From: Blattamonas nauphoetae
Taxonomy: Eukaryota > Preaxostyla > Oxymonadida
DNA length: 64,000 nt
Assembly (NCBI GenBank): GCA_033064195.1
Contig: JARBJD010000295.1
Coordinates: forward strand, 1 to 64,000
Reading direction: 5' to 3'
Of the stretch, positions 9,781 to 19,031 are shown in pieces. Position 1 is the stretch's first letter. Each line of letters opens with the position of its first letter. Under the pieces are notes generated by a model, which was not told the origin of the DNA, did no database searches, and saw only the letters and a program-made list of their open reading frames with translations. The position numbers and the translations under genes were made by a program.

Positions 9781-10650
9781 CTATGATGACGGAGTCATGG
9801 TATTAGTCAGGGAATTATATTTTTGTGAAAGTTCATTGATGAGTGTCTGTTGTTGTCCGACAATGCTACTCAGTTCCTGAATGGCTTTCACACAAAAGCA
9901 CGAGAGTTCTGCGTAGTCAACTTGAAGACAATCTGGATTGGAATCATTCACGACTTCAGGAAAGATTTCTTGGATCTGTTGTGCAATCACACCAATGTGT
10001 TTCTTCTCACTTTCCTTCTTCAAGCATTCACATTTCTCTTTGCAGTTCTTCAAGTGTTCTTCATTGGTTTCATTCTCGATTTGTCTTGTAACTTTGTTGA
10101 TCTTCGAGTCGAATGTGTTGAATTGATATTGCACAATTTCAACTTTATTCAGTTGTTCAAGAACATCAGGATATGGTTCAATATTTCTTTTCACTCTTCT
10201 GTCTGACAGCTGAGAAAAACTTCCTGTTGTAGATATTGAAAACACTCCTGAACCAGTGTCCTCATCGTAGTAATAGAGTGCTGGTTTGTCACAGGGAGAC
10301 CACATAATAATGCCATCACCATTGAACTGAATTCCAGAAGTTTCTGCAAGTGATTGTGATATAGAAACGCCAGAAGAAAATGTTGATGCCGGATATGTTC
10401 CAGGATACTTCGGAAGTGATCCTTCTGAGATATTCCACTTCGCTCCATTCACATTGATCAATCCTCCAATTGTTGGTGTCGTGATCGATCCATTTGTGCT
10501 CACCACTTTCTGAATTGAAGATATCGCATTCTTGTGTGCTTCTGTTGTCTTCTGTAGTGAGTCAATCACTGCTGTATTCTCGTTGGTTGTTGAGAGATTA
10601 TGATCAATCATTTTCTCAATCATTTGTGAATTGTATTTTTGTCGATTCAT
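9781..10650 (-). CDS. fibre-like protein with C-terminal S74 intramolecular chaperone domain
   Basis: About 289 residues from the ATG at 10650, which starts a basic M-N-R-Q-K-Y; an upstream in-frame extension lacks the character of this protein. Residues 15-60 look like a coiled coil, and 60-150 form a Gly/Ser-rich beta region. From about 155 comes the peptidase S74 signature: S-D-R-R-V-K-R-N-I, then H-I-G-V-I-A-Q-Q-I-Q-E-I-F-P-E-V and D-Y-A-E-L. In phages and some giant viruses this domain folds trimeric tail or fibre proteins and then cuts itself off. The Ser and Lys of the usual self-cleavage site are present. A receptor-binding spike for the virion is the natural reading. Confidence 0.75.
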   Translation of the reverse strand: MNRQKYNSQMIEKMIDHNLSTTNENTAVIDSLQKTTEAHKNAISSIQKVVSTNGSITTPTIGGLINVNGAKWNISEGSLPKYPGTYPASTFSSGVSISQSLAETSGIQFNGDGIIMWSPCDKPALYYYDEDTGSGVFSISTTGSFSQLSDRRVKRNIEPYPDVLEQLNKVEIVQYQFNTFDSKINKVTRQIENETNEEHLKNCKEKCECLKKESEKKHIGVIAQQIQEIFPEVVNDSNPDCLQVDYAELSCFCVKAIQELSSIVGQQQTLINELSQKYNSLTNTMTPSS

Positions 10651-10750
10651 TTTTGGTTGTTGACTTTTTATGGGAGTAAAAATTCTCCACTGAACAAACC
10701 ATATCAACTTTTTTTCGTCATTGATTTGACTTTCCTCTATTTCAATCATC

Positions 10751-11437
10751 ACTTCACATCAAGAAATTTGCCTCATTATGCACAATTCTGACATTTCGTT
10801 TGCGTAAATGAAGAATGGGTGGAAGATCTACAACAATGGGAAGAACAACGCCAACTCTCGATTCTGATGTTTGCCACCATTTCTGTTCCTGATATTGTTT
10901 TCACAGCTCATTCGAAAACTCTCCTTCGTGCTCGGAATCAATCCTCAACCATACTTAAGCGTTAAGCCAAGTACAGCTCTTCAGATGCTGTGCGAGCTGT
11001 TGGGATGCGGAGGTCCAAGGCGTACTCTGCCGCAACTGTGTAAGTACATTCGGTATCTTCTCTGCCGAGTGTTTTTCGCTCTTCAAAATGTTATTCCACA
11101 TTCGCTCTATCGAATCCAGTCTCGAACTCTTCTACAAATACGTATCCTCATCGACAAAGGGTTGGATGAATGTAATTTCGATGGACAACGCGACCTTGTA
11201 TCTCTATTGGTGGTGGGAGTCAATTTCACAATGACGACGAAGGAACACTATCAAGAATTTCTAAGCATGGAGGAAACTAATGATGTTGATCAAATCCGCG
11301 TTGAAACCTCAAAATCAGCGCACGACACAATCGAAGCACTGATTGTGTCACTAAACACCGTTCCGACCGAAAGCAATTCGCCGTCGTTCATCCCTTTGGA
11401 CGATAGCTTAAATCAGAGCGATGCGCGGGATGGTTAG
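10751..11437 (+). other. decayed coding-like stretch beyond the virus-like element
   Basis: The sequence is richer in G+C than the element. Short frames in different phases look coding: one holds F-S-A-E-C-F ... G-W-M-N-V-I-S-M-D-N-A, which resembles the middle acidic-residue region of a DDE transposase, and a 567-base frame (10871-11437) has no ATG at its start. The phases are not continuous, so this is best read as a decayed transposase-like or host gene fragment. The family is not identified. Confidence 0.25.
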
Positions 11438-12219
11438 TTTGTTCACTTTTGTTCAAAGATTTCCAATCATTCGATTTTTTGTTTCTCTAAATTTGATGAA
11501 AAGCCGCCTTCTTTCCAGAGACACCAGGTGAAATGAAGAGTAGAAGAAAAGTTAGTTTTGAAATCTTTTCACGATAATTATCAATAACAGTATTCAATCA
11601 AAAACAGTGAAACGTTATCACCTCTCTATCAAAAGATCAATGTGTAAATTTCGTAGAACCAGAACACTACAAAAGTAGTCAATCAAAACGGTAAAGAAAA
11701 GAGAACACATTCACTTGGAGAGTCTAGAAGCCTATGTGATATGAATTTTAATCCGAGAAAAATGATACAAACCAAAAAGTCGCGTGAACGTGAAAGCTGA
11801 GTTCAATGTGATGGATGTCTAGGAAACTCATGAAAAATTCATACTTTCTGAAACCGATGTGTTACACAAGATATTGAATTTGCCTGAAAGAAAAGAAAGT
11901 ACATAGCGAGAAAAGTGATGCGTGGTACATACGTTTTTAACTTTTTGTATAAGATGATCTGATGAAAATCAAAGAGAATACCGAAGGAAAATGACATACA
12001 TATTTCCGATTCAATTTTAGCGGGCCAGTTAGCTACCTAAGTATTTGTGGACACATCGATCTTTAGCCTCAATGGTTTGATCCTCTCATCTCATTCCTGA
12101 CGACTCTTTACTGTTTCGTTTAGGTGTGTTTCACTTTCTACTTTCACATTTGTTCTCTCTTCTTTTTGTCTCTTCATTCTTGTTCTCGATCCTTCACTTT
12201 TTCTGTCTCTCTCGTTCAG
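11438..12219. other. AT-rich intergenic sequence, nothing recognised
   Basis: No long frame, structured repeat or RNA gene seen. It is pyrimidine-rich toward its right end, where it grades into the tandem array. Confidence 0.4.
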
Positions 12220-13560
12220 GTACATCACATTGTTTTATGAACGGTGGTTTCATTCCCGACTTGTTTTGAACAGGTTTGCTCCATTTTTGAATTCATTCTT
12301 TCCTAAAACTTACTTATGTACCAACGCCGATCAAACCGAAAGTGGACCTGAAGATCAGGTACACAGATGCGTTTATCGCTTAAAAGTATGTCTCTCGTGA
12401 TTTACCAAACAGGTTTCTCTTCTTTTTATTCATCTTTTCATAAAACATCTTCATGTACCCAATCTGCGTGATCATCAAACTCAGGTACACTATTGCGTCT
12501 TATGACCGAAAGTGCTGTTCACTGAATATTTGAAACAGGTTTGCTCTCTTTTTGTATTATCTCTTTATAAGACACAATGACGTACCAGAATTTTCACTTC
12601 ACTTTTGACATTCTCTTTTCTGGTACAACACTTCACTTTATCCTCTCATTTTCACTTCATTGTCATTTTTCTCATTGTCTCTCACTTTTTCAAAATTAAA
12701 ATTTAAAATGACGTGAACAAAATTTTGATCCTCATCTTTCTTCGAGAAACTTCGTGATTCATCGATAAAATTGTATGCGTTGGTACACCACTTTGTTTTA
12801 CTTTCATTCAACTTTCATTTCACCTTTTACACTTCACTACTCTTCGATTTGTGCTCTTCATTTTTCTAAAACACAACGGTGTACCAACAAAACGCGATCT
12901 GAAGTGATCATCCAGATCAGGTACACCACTTCACCTTATCATTTCATTTCACAACTATTTGATTTCAATTCTCTTTTTTGATCAAAACAAAGTGGAACAC
13001 AGAACTAAAAATGTTTGATCGTCAAGATAAAAATGAACTGTGAGATCTGGTACATGAATGTGTTTTATCACTTCAAACATTGTTTCACTTCACAATTTTG
13101 ATCTCTTTATTGACATTTTTGCTCTAATCTTTCATAAAACAAAGTGGTGTACCAACGAGATTCAATCTGAAATGATCGGTGAGATCTGGTACATGAATGT
13201 GTTTTATCGTTTAGTTCTCACTTCAATCATTGTTTTTTACTCTTGTTTTCTGAAATTTTGATGAACGCGTTCATAAGGTGAAGTGGTGTACCAACGAAGT
13301 GAGAAAAACAATGATTGGAGAGATCTGGTACGTCACTTCACCTTATCGTTGCTAACATTGTTTGCACTTCACACTTTTACTCTAATTAGAAACATTTTGG
13401 TCAAACTCGTTCATAAAGTGAAGTGGTGTACCAATGAAACGCGAACAACAAAGAATCAAGATCGTTCAGATCTGGTACGAGATTTTGTTTTATCGTTTCA
13501 TTCTCACTTCATTTACATTTTAGTACTCTAGTTTTGTGAAATTTAGATGAAGATGTTCAT
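12220..13560. repeat. degenerate tandem array, units of about 120-150 bp
   Basis: Units repeat a core of the form GTGTACCAACGA, about 40 variable bases, then GATC(T/A)GGTAC, followed by TTTTATCnTTTCA and a T/C-rich arm. Cores lie near 12311, 12452, 12877, 13014, 13146, 13284 and 13426, about 110-145 bases apart where adjacent. GTACC and GGTAC face each other in each unit, giving a short imperfect palindrome. Short frames inside the array run through the repeat and are not genes. Confidence 0.7.
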
Positions 13561-14470
13561 CAAACTCAATACTTTCCCACCATTTTCACTATTTCCATTT
13601 CACCATTCACTATCATACTTGCCCACTTCATTTTAGCTTCATTCACCTTCATTTGGTCTAATTAAGAGAAAAGTCGACGAAAAATGAGTTGTTGTGATGT
13701 GCTCGTGAAGTGTGAGACGAAAAATGTTGTGAAATTGGTGAATGACGAGGAAAGTTGAATAAAAGTGAAACCAGACGAGCGAAATGAGAGTGAAAGGCGT
13801 TGAAGTGGCTTGCAGACAAATCGTTGAGTGTGAGAAACATGAAAAACCAACATTATGAAAAACTAGTCGTCAAAAGTGTCGTGAAAATTCAGTACTCCCT
13901 CCTCGAAAGGTGAGAAAGAAGATGTGATGTGAGAAAATCGGGGCAAAAATCGATATGAGTGAAAAGTTGGTGAAAATGTGGTGCAAAAGGTGCGTTCAAA
14001 AAAGAGGACTATGAAGGTGAGGTGATCGGGAACCTAGGAAAAGCGTCGGAAGGACGCGAATGCGAAGATTTTGAAAAATCTAACGTAAAAACGAAAACTG
14101 ACGAAAAAGTGGTGAAAGATGACGTGAAAAGTGAGGTTGAAAAGTGTCACCAAAAGGCGACTCCGAGCGAAATGAAGTGTAAAACGCAAATAGGAGGCAA
14201 AAGTGATCCTAAAAGTGAAGTGCTGAAAGCGCATACATTTTTTTAAAAATCGGAGAAACTCGAAAATGGAATGTGGGTTGATCAAGAAAAATCCCGATCC
14301 GGCCTTGATCTAACCAAAAATTCCAAAAGTGTTTTTATCGCGAATTTCACCTTCTGAAATCGATTTTGTAATTTTAGAAGGTGTTTGAGGTGTGTTTGAG
14401 CCATATAGCAGCAGTTTTAAGCAAGTTCTGAAAATCGACTTTTGGTCACTTTTTCGACCACTGTTCGGTA
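13561..14470. other. no convincing gene
   Basis: Strand-biased purine-rich sequence (AAAGTG and GTGAAA words) with short Lys/Glu- or Phe/His-rich frames, which is what such composition produces by chance. No feature supported. Confidence 0.4.
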
Positions 14471-14471
14471 C

Positions 14472-15434
14472 GTAGCTCCACGAATTCTCAACCGATATTC
14501 ATCAGGATTGTTTTGATCGACGACTCACATCGTCCCCGACATTTTAGAATTTTTTCGATTTTTTCGAAGTGGTTCTCAAGTTGGATTCACTTGATTTGTG
14601 GTCAAAAATAGATTTTCATACCATGACCTATCATGGTACTTTCTCAAGTGAGGACGGTCTCCAAAATACAACCAATTATCCAAGCGAACGAAATACTCAT
14701 TCTTTGTTCGTAGATCGCGATATTTGAATGGTTGAAGTACCTTTGTGTATGTTCCAATGAGTTCGCAATTCTCTTTTTTCAATACATTTTCAACAAATGA
14801 TTGAGTGTAATGTTTTCGTTGACAATTATGAGCTCGATATCCTTTCATCCATTTCGAGGGAATCACTCTATTCGATTCCTTCGTACCGGTATGTTACAAG
14901 TGAATCAGCATACTTGTATTCAGAAATGAGTTCACAATTTTCATTTTTCAATGATTCGAGAAACTTTTTCTTTCGTGCAACAATTAGATGCTGAAAGATA
15001 TCTCTGGCGATTCAGATGTGGTCTGTATCCTTTGACGAAATTATTGACATACGCTCGATAAATGTCATCTGGTTTCTTCGTGCACGTATTCGAAAGTACT
15101 CGCCGTGAGATATGTTGTTCCTTGTCGATTGAGAGTTGGTGGTGATTTCAGAATCAATTTTCTTTCTCCAAAATTTCCAGTAGTTGAGTTGGTGTCAATA
15201 AGCTGCTCATTTTATCCTAATTAAAAATTGAAAAAAATCGACTTTGTTTTCTGAAAGCACTCAAAATTTGCTTCAAAAGACGCTTCAAAGAGGTCTAAAT
15301 ATTTGACATATTTTTGGAATTTAGGTCAAATATTGACATCGTCAAAATACATAAAAGACTTTTAGTTCAAGATTCAAAAGTGGGTCAATCGATTTTTGAC
15401 TTCTATTTTCGATCGACCAACGTGTTCTCCAGTA
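14472..15434. repeat. tandem duplication, unit 1
   Basis: First of two direct copies about 1 kb long. It begins at AGCTCC(T)ACGAATTCTC and shares with unit 2 the blocks at 14481, 14886, 14988 and 15253. The copies differ by substitutions and indels, so the duplication is not recent. Near the end, AATATTTGAC and GTCAAATATT flank a 17-base spacer and could form a hairpin; unit 2 keeps it. Confidence 0.75.
14576..14866 (-). pseudogene. degenerate gene fragment in unit 1
   Basis: A 96-residue frame containing T-Q-S-F-V-E-N-V, then a C-E-L-I-G-T-Y ... P-F-K-Y-R-D-L region, then W-L-Y-F-G-D-R-P-H-L-R-K-Y. The middle resembles small zinc-binding repeat domains seen in some large-virus and phage endonuclease-like proteins (C-x-L-x(3)-Y ... 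P-x-K-Y-R-C), though most expected cysteines are absent. Unit 2 carries a related frame at 15536-15808. I call it a fragment only; the family is uncertain. Confidence 0.3.
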
Positions 15435-16492
15435 GCTCCTACGAATTCTCAACCGATATTCATCAGGATTGTTTTGATCGACGACTCACATCGTCCCCGA
15501 CATTTAGAATTTTTTCGATTTTTTCGAAGTGGTTCTCAAGTTGGATTTGTTGTGGTGAAAAAGGATAATCGAAAAATTTCATGACAATTGTACTTTCTCA
15601 AGTGAGGACGGTCTCCAAAATACAACCAAGTCGAAGGAACAAAATATCTCATTCTTGATCCGTAGATCGCCATATTTGAATGGTTCGATTTTGTAATTTT
15701 TTGTTTGTATTCCAGATGAGCAAGTTGAATCGACTTTCTCACTTTTTCAACTACATTTTCAACAAATGATTGATGATGTTTTCGTCGAATTAGTCCCCGA
15801 CATTTCATTTTTTTTTCGAATCACTTTCCATTCGATTCCCAAGTACCGGTATGTTACAAGTGAATCAGCATCTCCAAAATCAGAAAATTATCAATTTTCA
15901 AATACTTTCAATTCGAGATCTTTTCTTTTTGAAGTTTAGATGCTCGAGTTGCAAGCGTTTCAGAATTTTGACAATCCTTTGATTCGGACAATTTTCGACC
16001 GATCCATTCGAGGGAAATGTCATCAGGTTGTCTTTCAGCAAGTATTCGAAAGTCTCTTCGTGAGAAACTTTTCTTTCGTGCAACAATTAGATGCTGAAAG
16101 ATATCTCTGGCGATTCAGATGTGGTCTGTATCCTTTGACGATTATTGACATACGCTCGATAAATGTCATCTGGTTTTGTCAATAAAGCTCATTTTATCCT
16201 AATGAGATATTGTTTCTTGTCGATTGTTTTGGTGAAATTTCAGAAAATTTTCTCAAAATTTCCAAGGAAACTGAAATATTTGAAATGATTTTGTTTTCTG
16301 AAAGCACTCAAAATTTGCTTCCAAAAAGACGCTTCAAAGAGGTCTAAATATTTGACATATTTTTGGAATTTAGGTCAAATATTGACATCGTCAAAATACA
16401 TAAAAGACTTTTAGTTCAAGATTCAAAAGTGGGTCAATCGGAATTGAGATTTGACTTCTATTTATCGATCGAGACCAACGTGGTTCTCCAGT
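15435..16492. repeat. tandem duplication, unit 2
   Basis: Second copy of the 1-kb unit. Corresponding blocks lie at 15442, 15840, 16090 and 16300. Offsets from unit 1 vary from 961 to 1102, showing indels. It ends near CCAACGTGGTTCTCCAG, the sequence that also stands at the end of unit 1. Confidence 0.75.
15536..15808 (-). pseudogene. degenerate gene fragment in unit 2
   Basis: Homologous to the fragment in unit 1: it shares Q-S-F-V-E-N-V and W-L-Y-F-G-D-R-P-H-L-R-K-Y, but the central region has diverged more. It has no start context or neighbour that suggests expression. Confidence 0.3.
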
Positions 16493-16503
16493 CTTCTCTA
16501 TAA

Positions 16504-17004
16504 CTACTGTTGACCATGGCGAGGAAGCACTTCATCTGATGTTGATGCAGACGAGGTGGAGGTGCGACTGCTGTTGGACGACAGACGCAATCTGGATCGT
16601 CTGTGATGACCGGGGGGATCTCTCGTTTTTGCCAGTTTCTTTGATGGGAACTTGATTGGTGAAGACACCACTTGATTTGCGGTGGTGATTCGATTGGACC
16701 CCAATCCAACCAAATTGACTGGCGTGGCAATGAACTGCTTCTGCTGCTCTGTCATGCCCCCATTCATGTTTGGCAATTGTGTCACCACAATCGTTGCAGA
16801 CTCAACTGGAATGAACGTCGAAGGAGCTTTCAGTTAATTGTCATCATCATTTAAGATCACGTACAGTAGACCTGCAATTCCATCGTTCTCCACACACCAC
16901 GACGCAACAGCCCGTCTCGTTGAATCCGACTCCCACTCATGATTTATTGTGGAGGAAGAGGAACAAGACGGAACATTCAGCGCACAGTCTCTCACTCTCT
17001 TCAT
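16504..17004 (-). CDS. small two-exon gene, unknown function
   Basis: Exon 1 runs from an ATG at 17004 to 16872. A 66-base intron (16871-16806, GTCTAC...TTCCAG) joins in frame to exon 2 (16805-16504). The join gives N-D-G-I-A then V-E-S-A-T-I-V-V-T-Q-L-P. The C-terminal 60 residues are basic and Ser/Thr/Arg-rich (R-R-S-R-L-R-L-S-S-N), likely disordered. The frame is open upstream of the ATG, so the gene could be the 3' end of a longer one. It lies 92 bases downstream of the secreted-protein gene on the same strand. No domain recognised. Confidence 0.4.
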
Positions 17005-17096
17005 TTCCAACTCTTTTCTCAAACAGCATCAAAAAGGATCAAATGTGGATGAAGTAGATTTATTGAAAGAGAGTTGTTCATCCTTCGTCAATCGTA

Positions 17097-18221
17097 TTAG
17101 AAGACAATAACGAGAACAGCAAAGAGGGCAGCCATAACACAAGCGACACTCCTCTCCCCTTCCTCCAGGAATAAGGGAAGGTTTTCGTACCTGAGATCTT
17201 GATTGATGGTAAGGTGAGCCCACACTTCGCTTCTTGCGGGGATCTTGCAGTGGTTGTAGCGATACTCGACAGCGAGGGAACCAGCAGCTGGCGTCCACTT
17301 GAACTTCTTCCCCTCGTTCAGATAGAACATGATGTAGTCTTCTTTTCCATGCGGGGTGAGCAAAAGGAGACCGAGGGTGTTCGTAGCGTCGTCAGGGAAA
17401 GCTGCGGGGAGGTATTCGTGCTGCAGTGTGAGGACAATTGTGTCTATTGCTCCATTCGGTTTTGTCGGGTCAGCTCTGGTGAGCTTTGATGAAGCAACCA
17501 GACCAGTGGTGTCGAAGGGGCAGAATTCTTTTGGATAGCATGTGAATCCATTGCTATAAATGGTGTGGTTCACTCCACGCCAGAATTTGTCAGTGATGGG
17601 GTCATTGGAGATATCGATATCGGTGCTGAAAGAAGTGGAGCCAGCGGCGATTGTGCCATTGATTGTAACGCCGGCCTTTACAAAATCATCACCGAAACTG
17701 ACAGAGATGGCTTCGTCGGCCTCTGCTGGAGTGGTGAGACTGCAGGTGACAGTGTAGTGTGTCCAACCGTGGAGGATGAAATCGAAGATGAGCGGGGGAG
17801 GTGGCGAGTTGAGAGTGATGTACAGGTATGTGAGTCCTCCTCTGGATGGATCAGCACTGTTTTCATAATGTCGCAGTTCGTAGCGAGTGTCCCACTGGAA
17901 GTTGTCTTCCTCACCGATGTTTGTGATTGGGATGAAGAGAGTGTTGTTAGGCTCAACGAGATTTTCTTTAACAGTAAATGAGACATAAATGGCGTTGTTG
18001 GTGTTTGTGGCAGGTGTGAATGTGAGTGACACTGTGTTCCCTTTCACAACGTCTCCGGCGTTGTGAAACCCGAGAGCGAGAGTGGCAGTTTTAGCTAGCC
18101 CGTCCACATTTCTGTACGTTATGTTCTGTGGTACAATACCCAGATCGTTTGGGGTGTTGAAGTTGGAGGCAGAGAGAACAGTGAAGAAGAAGAACATAAA
18201 TCGAACGATTGTCGGACCCAT
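17097..18221 (-). CDS. secreted, membrane- or GPI-anchored protein
   Basis: A 374-residue protein from the ATG at 18221. Residues about 5-20 are strongly hydrophobic (M-F-F-F-F-T-V-L) and end in S-A-S, a typical signal peptide. The body is beta-rich with several N-x-S/T sites and paired cysteines. The last 17 residues are hydrophobic (A-L-F-A-V-L-V-I-V-F) with no charged tail after them, the pattern of a GPI-attachment signal; a simple C-terminal membrane anchor is the alternative. The two halves both begin with an I/V-x-L-T-F/L-x-P-A type strand, suggesting two related beta domains. No enzyme motif is seen. A surface protein is the best call. Confidence 0.65.
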   Translation of the reverse strand: MGPTIVRFMFFFFTVLSASNFNTPNDLGIVPQNITYRNVDGLAKTATLALGFHNAGDVVKGNTVSLTFTPATNTNNAIYVSFTVKENLVEPNNTLFIPITNIGEEDNFQWDTRYELRHYENSADPSRGGLTYLYITLNSPPPPLIFDFILHGWTHYTVTCSLTTPAEADEAISVSFGDDFVKAGVTINGTIAAGSTSFSTDIDISNDPITDKFWRGVNHTIYSNGFTCYPKEFCPFDTTGLVASSKLTRADPTKPNGAIDTIVLTLQHEYLPAAFPDDATNTLGLLLLTPHGKEDYIMFYLNEGKKFKWTPAAGSLAVEYRYNHCKIPARSEVWAHLTINQDLRYENLPLFLEEGERSVACVMAALFAVLVIVF

Positions 18222-18371
18222 ACTCAGTTTAGGTTTGAATCAAACCTCTCTCCTCGTTGGAGAATAAAAAAATGAGATGAAGGATCACATCAAACGGTAA
18301 TTTGAGTTGGTTCAGACAGAGTTGTAAAAACTTTTTTTGGACCAAATTATGTTACGGGACGATCTACTCAC

Positions 18372-18866
18372 TCAAATCACGAAATAAGCGAAACACTCCC
18401 TCCACCAGAACCGAGCCCGTCGATCAGCGGGGAAGAGCGGATTGCTGCGGAGTTGGAGGGGGTGTCGGGGAAGGTGCAGGAGATGATGAGCTCGACAGGG
18501 AGGATTGCGAACTCGGAAGTGGGGAAGTTCACGCTTCAGACGGAAAACGAGCAGCGGCTCTGCTACACTCGCCAGTTGGTGGCTGAGCTGTTGGGATATG
18601 TGCTGGCGTCGTGCACAGTGAAGGACGAGCGATATACGAACACGGAGTGATTGGTGGGAAGGATGCAGGCGTTTTTGTCAGCGTTCTTCTCTCGATTCCC
18701 TCGCACACTGGGGGAGAGTGTGGAAGTGTTTTCGGGATTCGATGTGAAGAGTAGATGCTGCCAGAGGATTCTGAAGCCTCGGATGGAAGTGAATCTTCGA
18801 CTGGTCGACATTGGGATGAGGGAGGACGCGATGAACCAGATGCTTGTCCGACAGATGGGGACGTGA
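18372..18866 (+). pseudogene. host gene fragment with one in-frame stop
   Basis: A GC-rich coding-like stretch. One frame reads P-P-P-E-P-S-P-S, then A-A-E-L-E-G-V-S-G-K-V-Q-E-M-M, ends at a TGA at 18648-18650, and continues in the same frame with L-V-G-R-M-Q-A-F-L-S-A-F-F-S-R-F-P for about 70 more residues. A TGG to TGA change in the Trp codon would explain the single stop. No start codon with good context and no upstream exon were found. It is alpha-helical and Leu/Glu-rich; no family is recognised. It may be the 3' remnant of a larger gene. Confidence 0.45.
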
Positions 18867-19025
18867 GATGAGTCTTTTCAGACTTCTCGATGGGGGCATG
18901 GATCAGAAGAATTGTGCTCCAATCACTTGATCTTAGTCTTTACTCGGGGCACAGATGCCTCAAAGTTCTCTAAGGACACGATTGCCTCAATTTCGTCACA
19001 GTAGGATTTCACATTGTACTGTTTC

Positions 19026-19031
19026 ATGTTT
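19026..19031. repeat. left target-site duplication ATGTTT
   Basis: Matches ATGTTT at 20725-20730 immediately outside the inverted termini. Confidence 0.55.

Larger units (their letters stand above)
1..10800. mobile_element. Polinton/Maverick-like virus-derived element (partial, broken fossil)
   Basis: An AT-rich block of tightly packed genes, unlike the richer coding sequence after 16.5 kb. Seen: a DDE retroviral-type integrase, a P-loop packaging-type ATPase on the opposite strand, two tandem capsid-like genes, small glycine-rich hydrophobic proteins, and a fibre-like protein ending in an S74 chaperone domain. Integrase plus packaging ATPase plus capsid is the hallmark of Polintons. No family-B polymerase and no adenain-like protease is visible, so those parts are either outside the left edge or missing. 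No terminal inverted repeat was found; the right limit near 10.8 kb is set only by the end of recognisable genes. The element looks broken, with about four or five breaks, yet most frames are still readable, suggesting a fairly recent insertion. Confidence 0.75.

Noticed and set aside
1-10800. Protein-primed polymerase B or adenain-like protease of the Polinton-like element
   Set aside because: No YxDTDS-type polymerase motif and no His/Cys protease signature is visible in any frame here; they may lie left of the window.
12775-13531. Short plus-strand genes of 67-82 residues in the tandem array
   Set aside because: They run through repeat units, are Phe/His/Ser-rich and have no start context; composition explains them.
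12220-13560. CRISPR array
   Set aside because: Units are long, degenerate and without uniform spacers, and the genome is eukaryotic.
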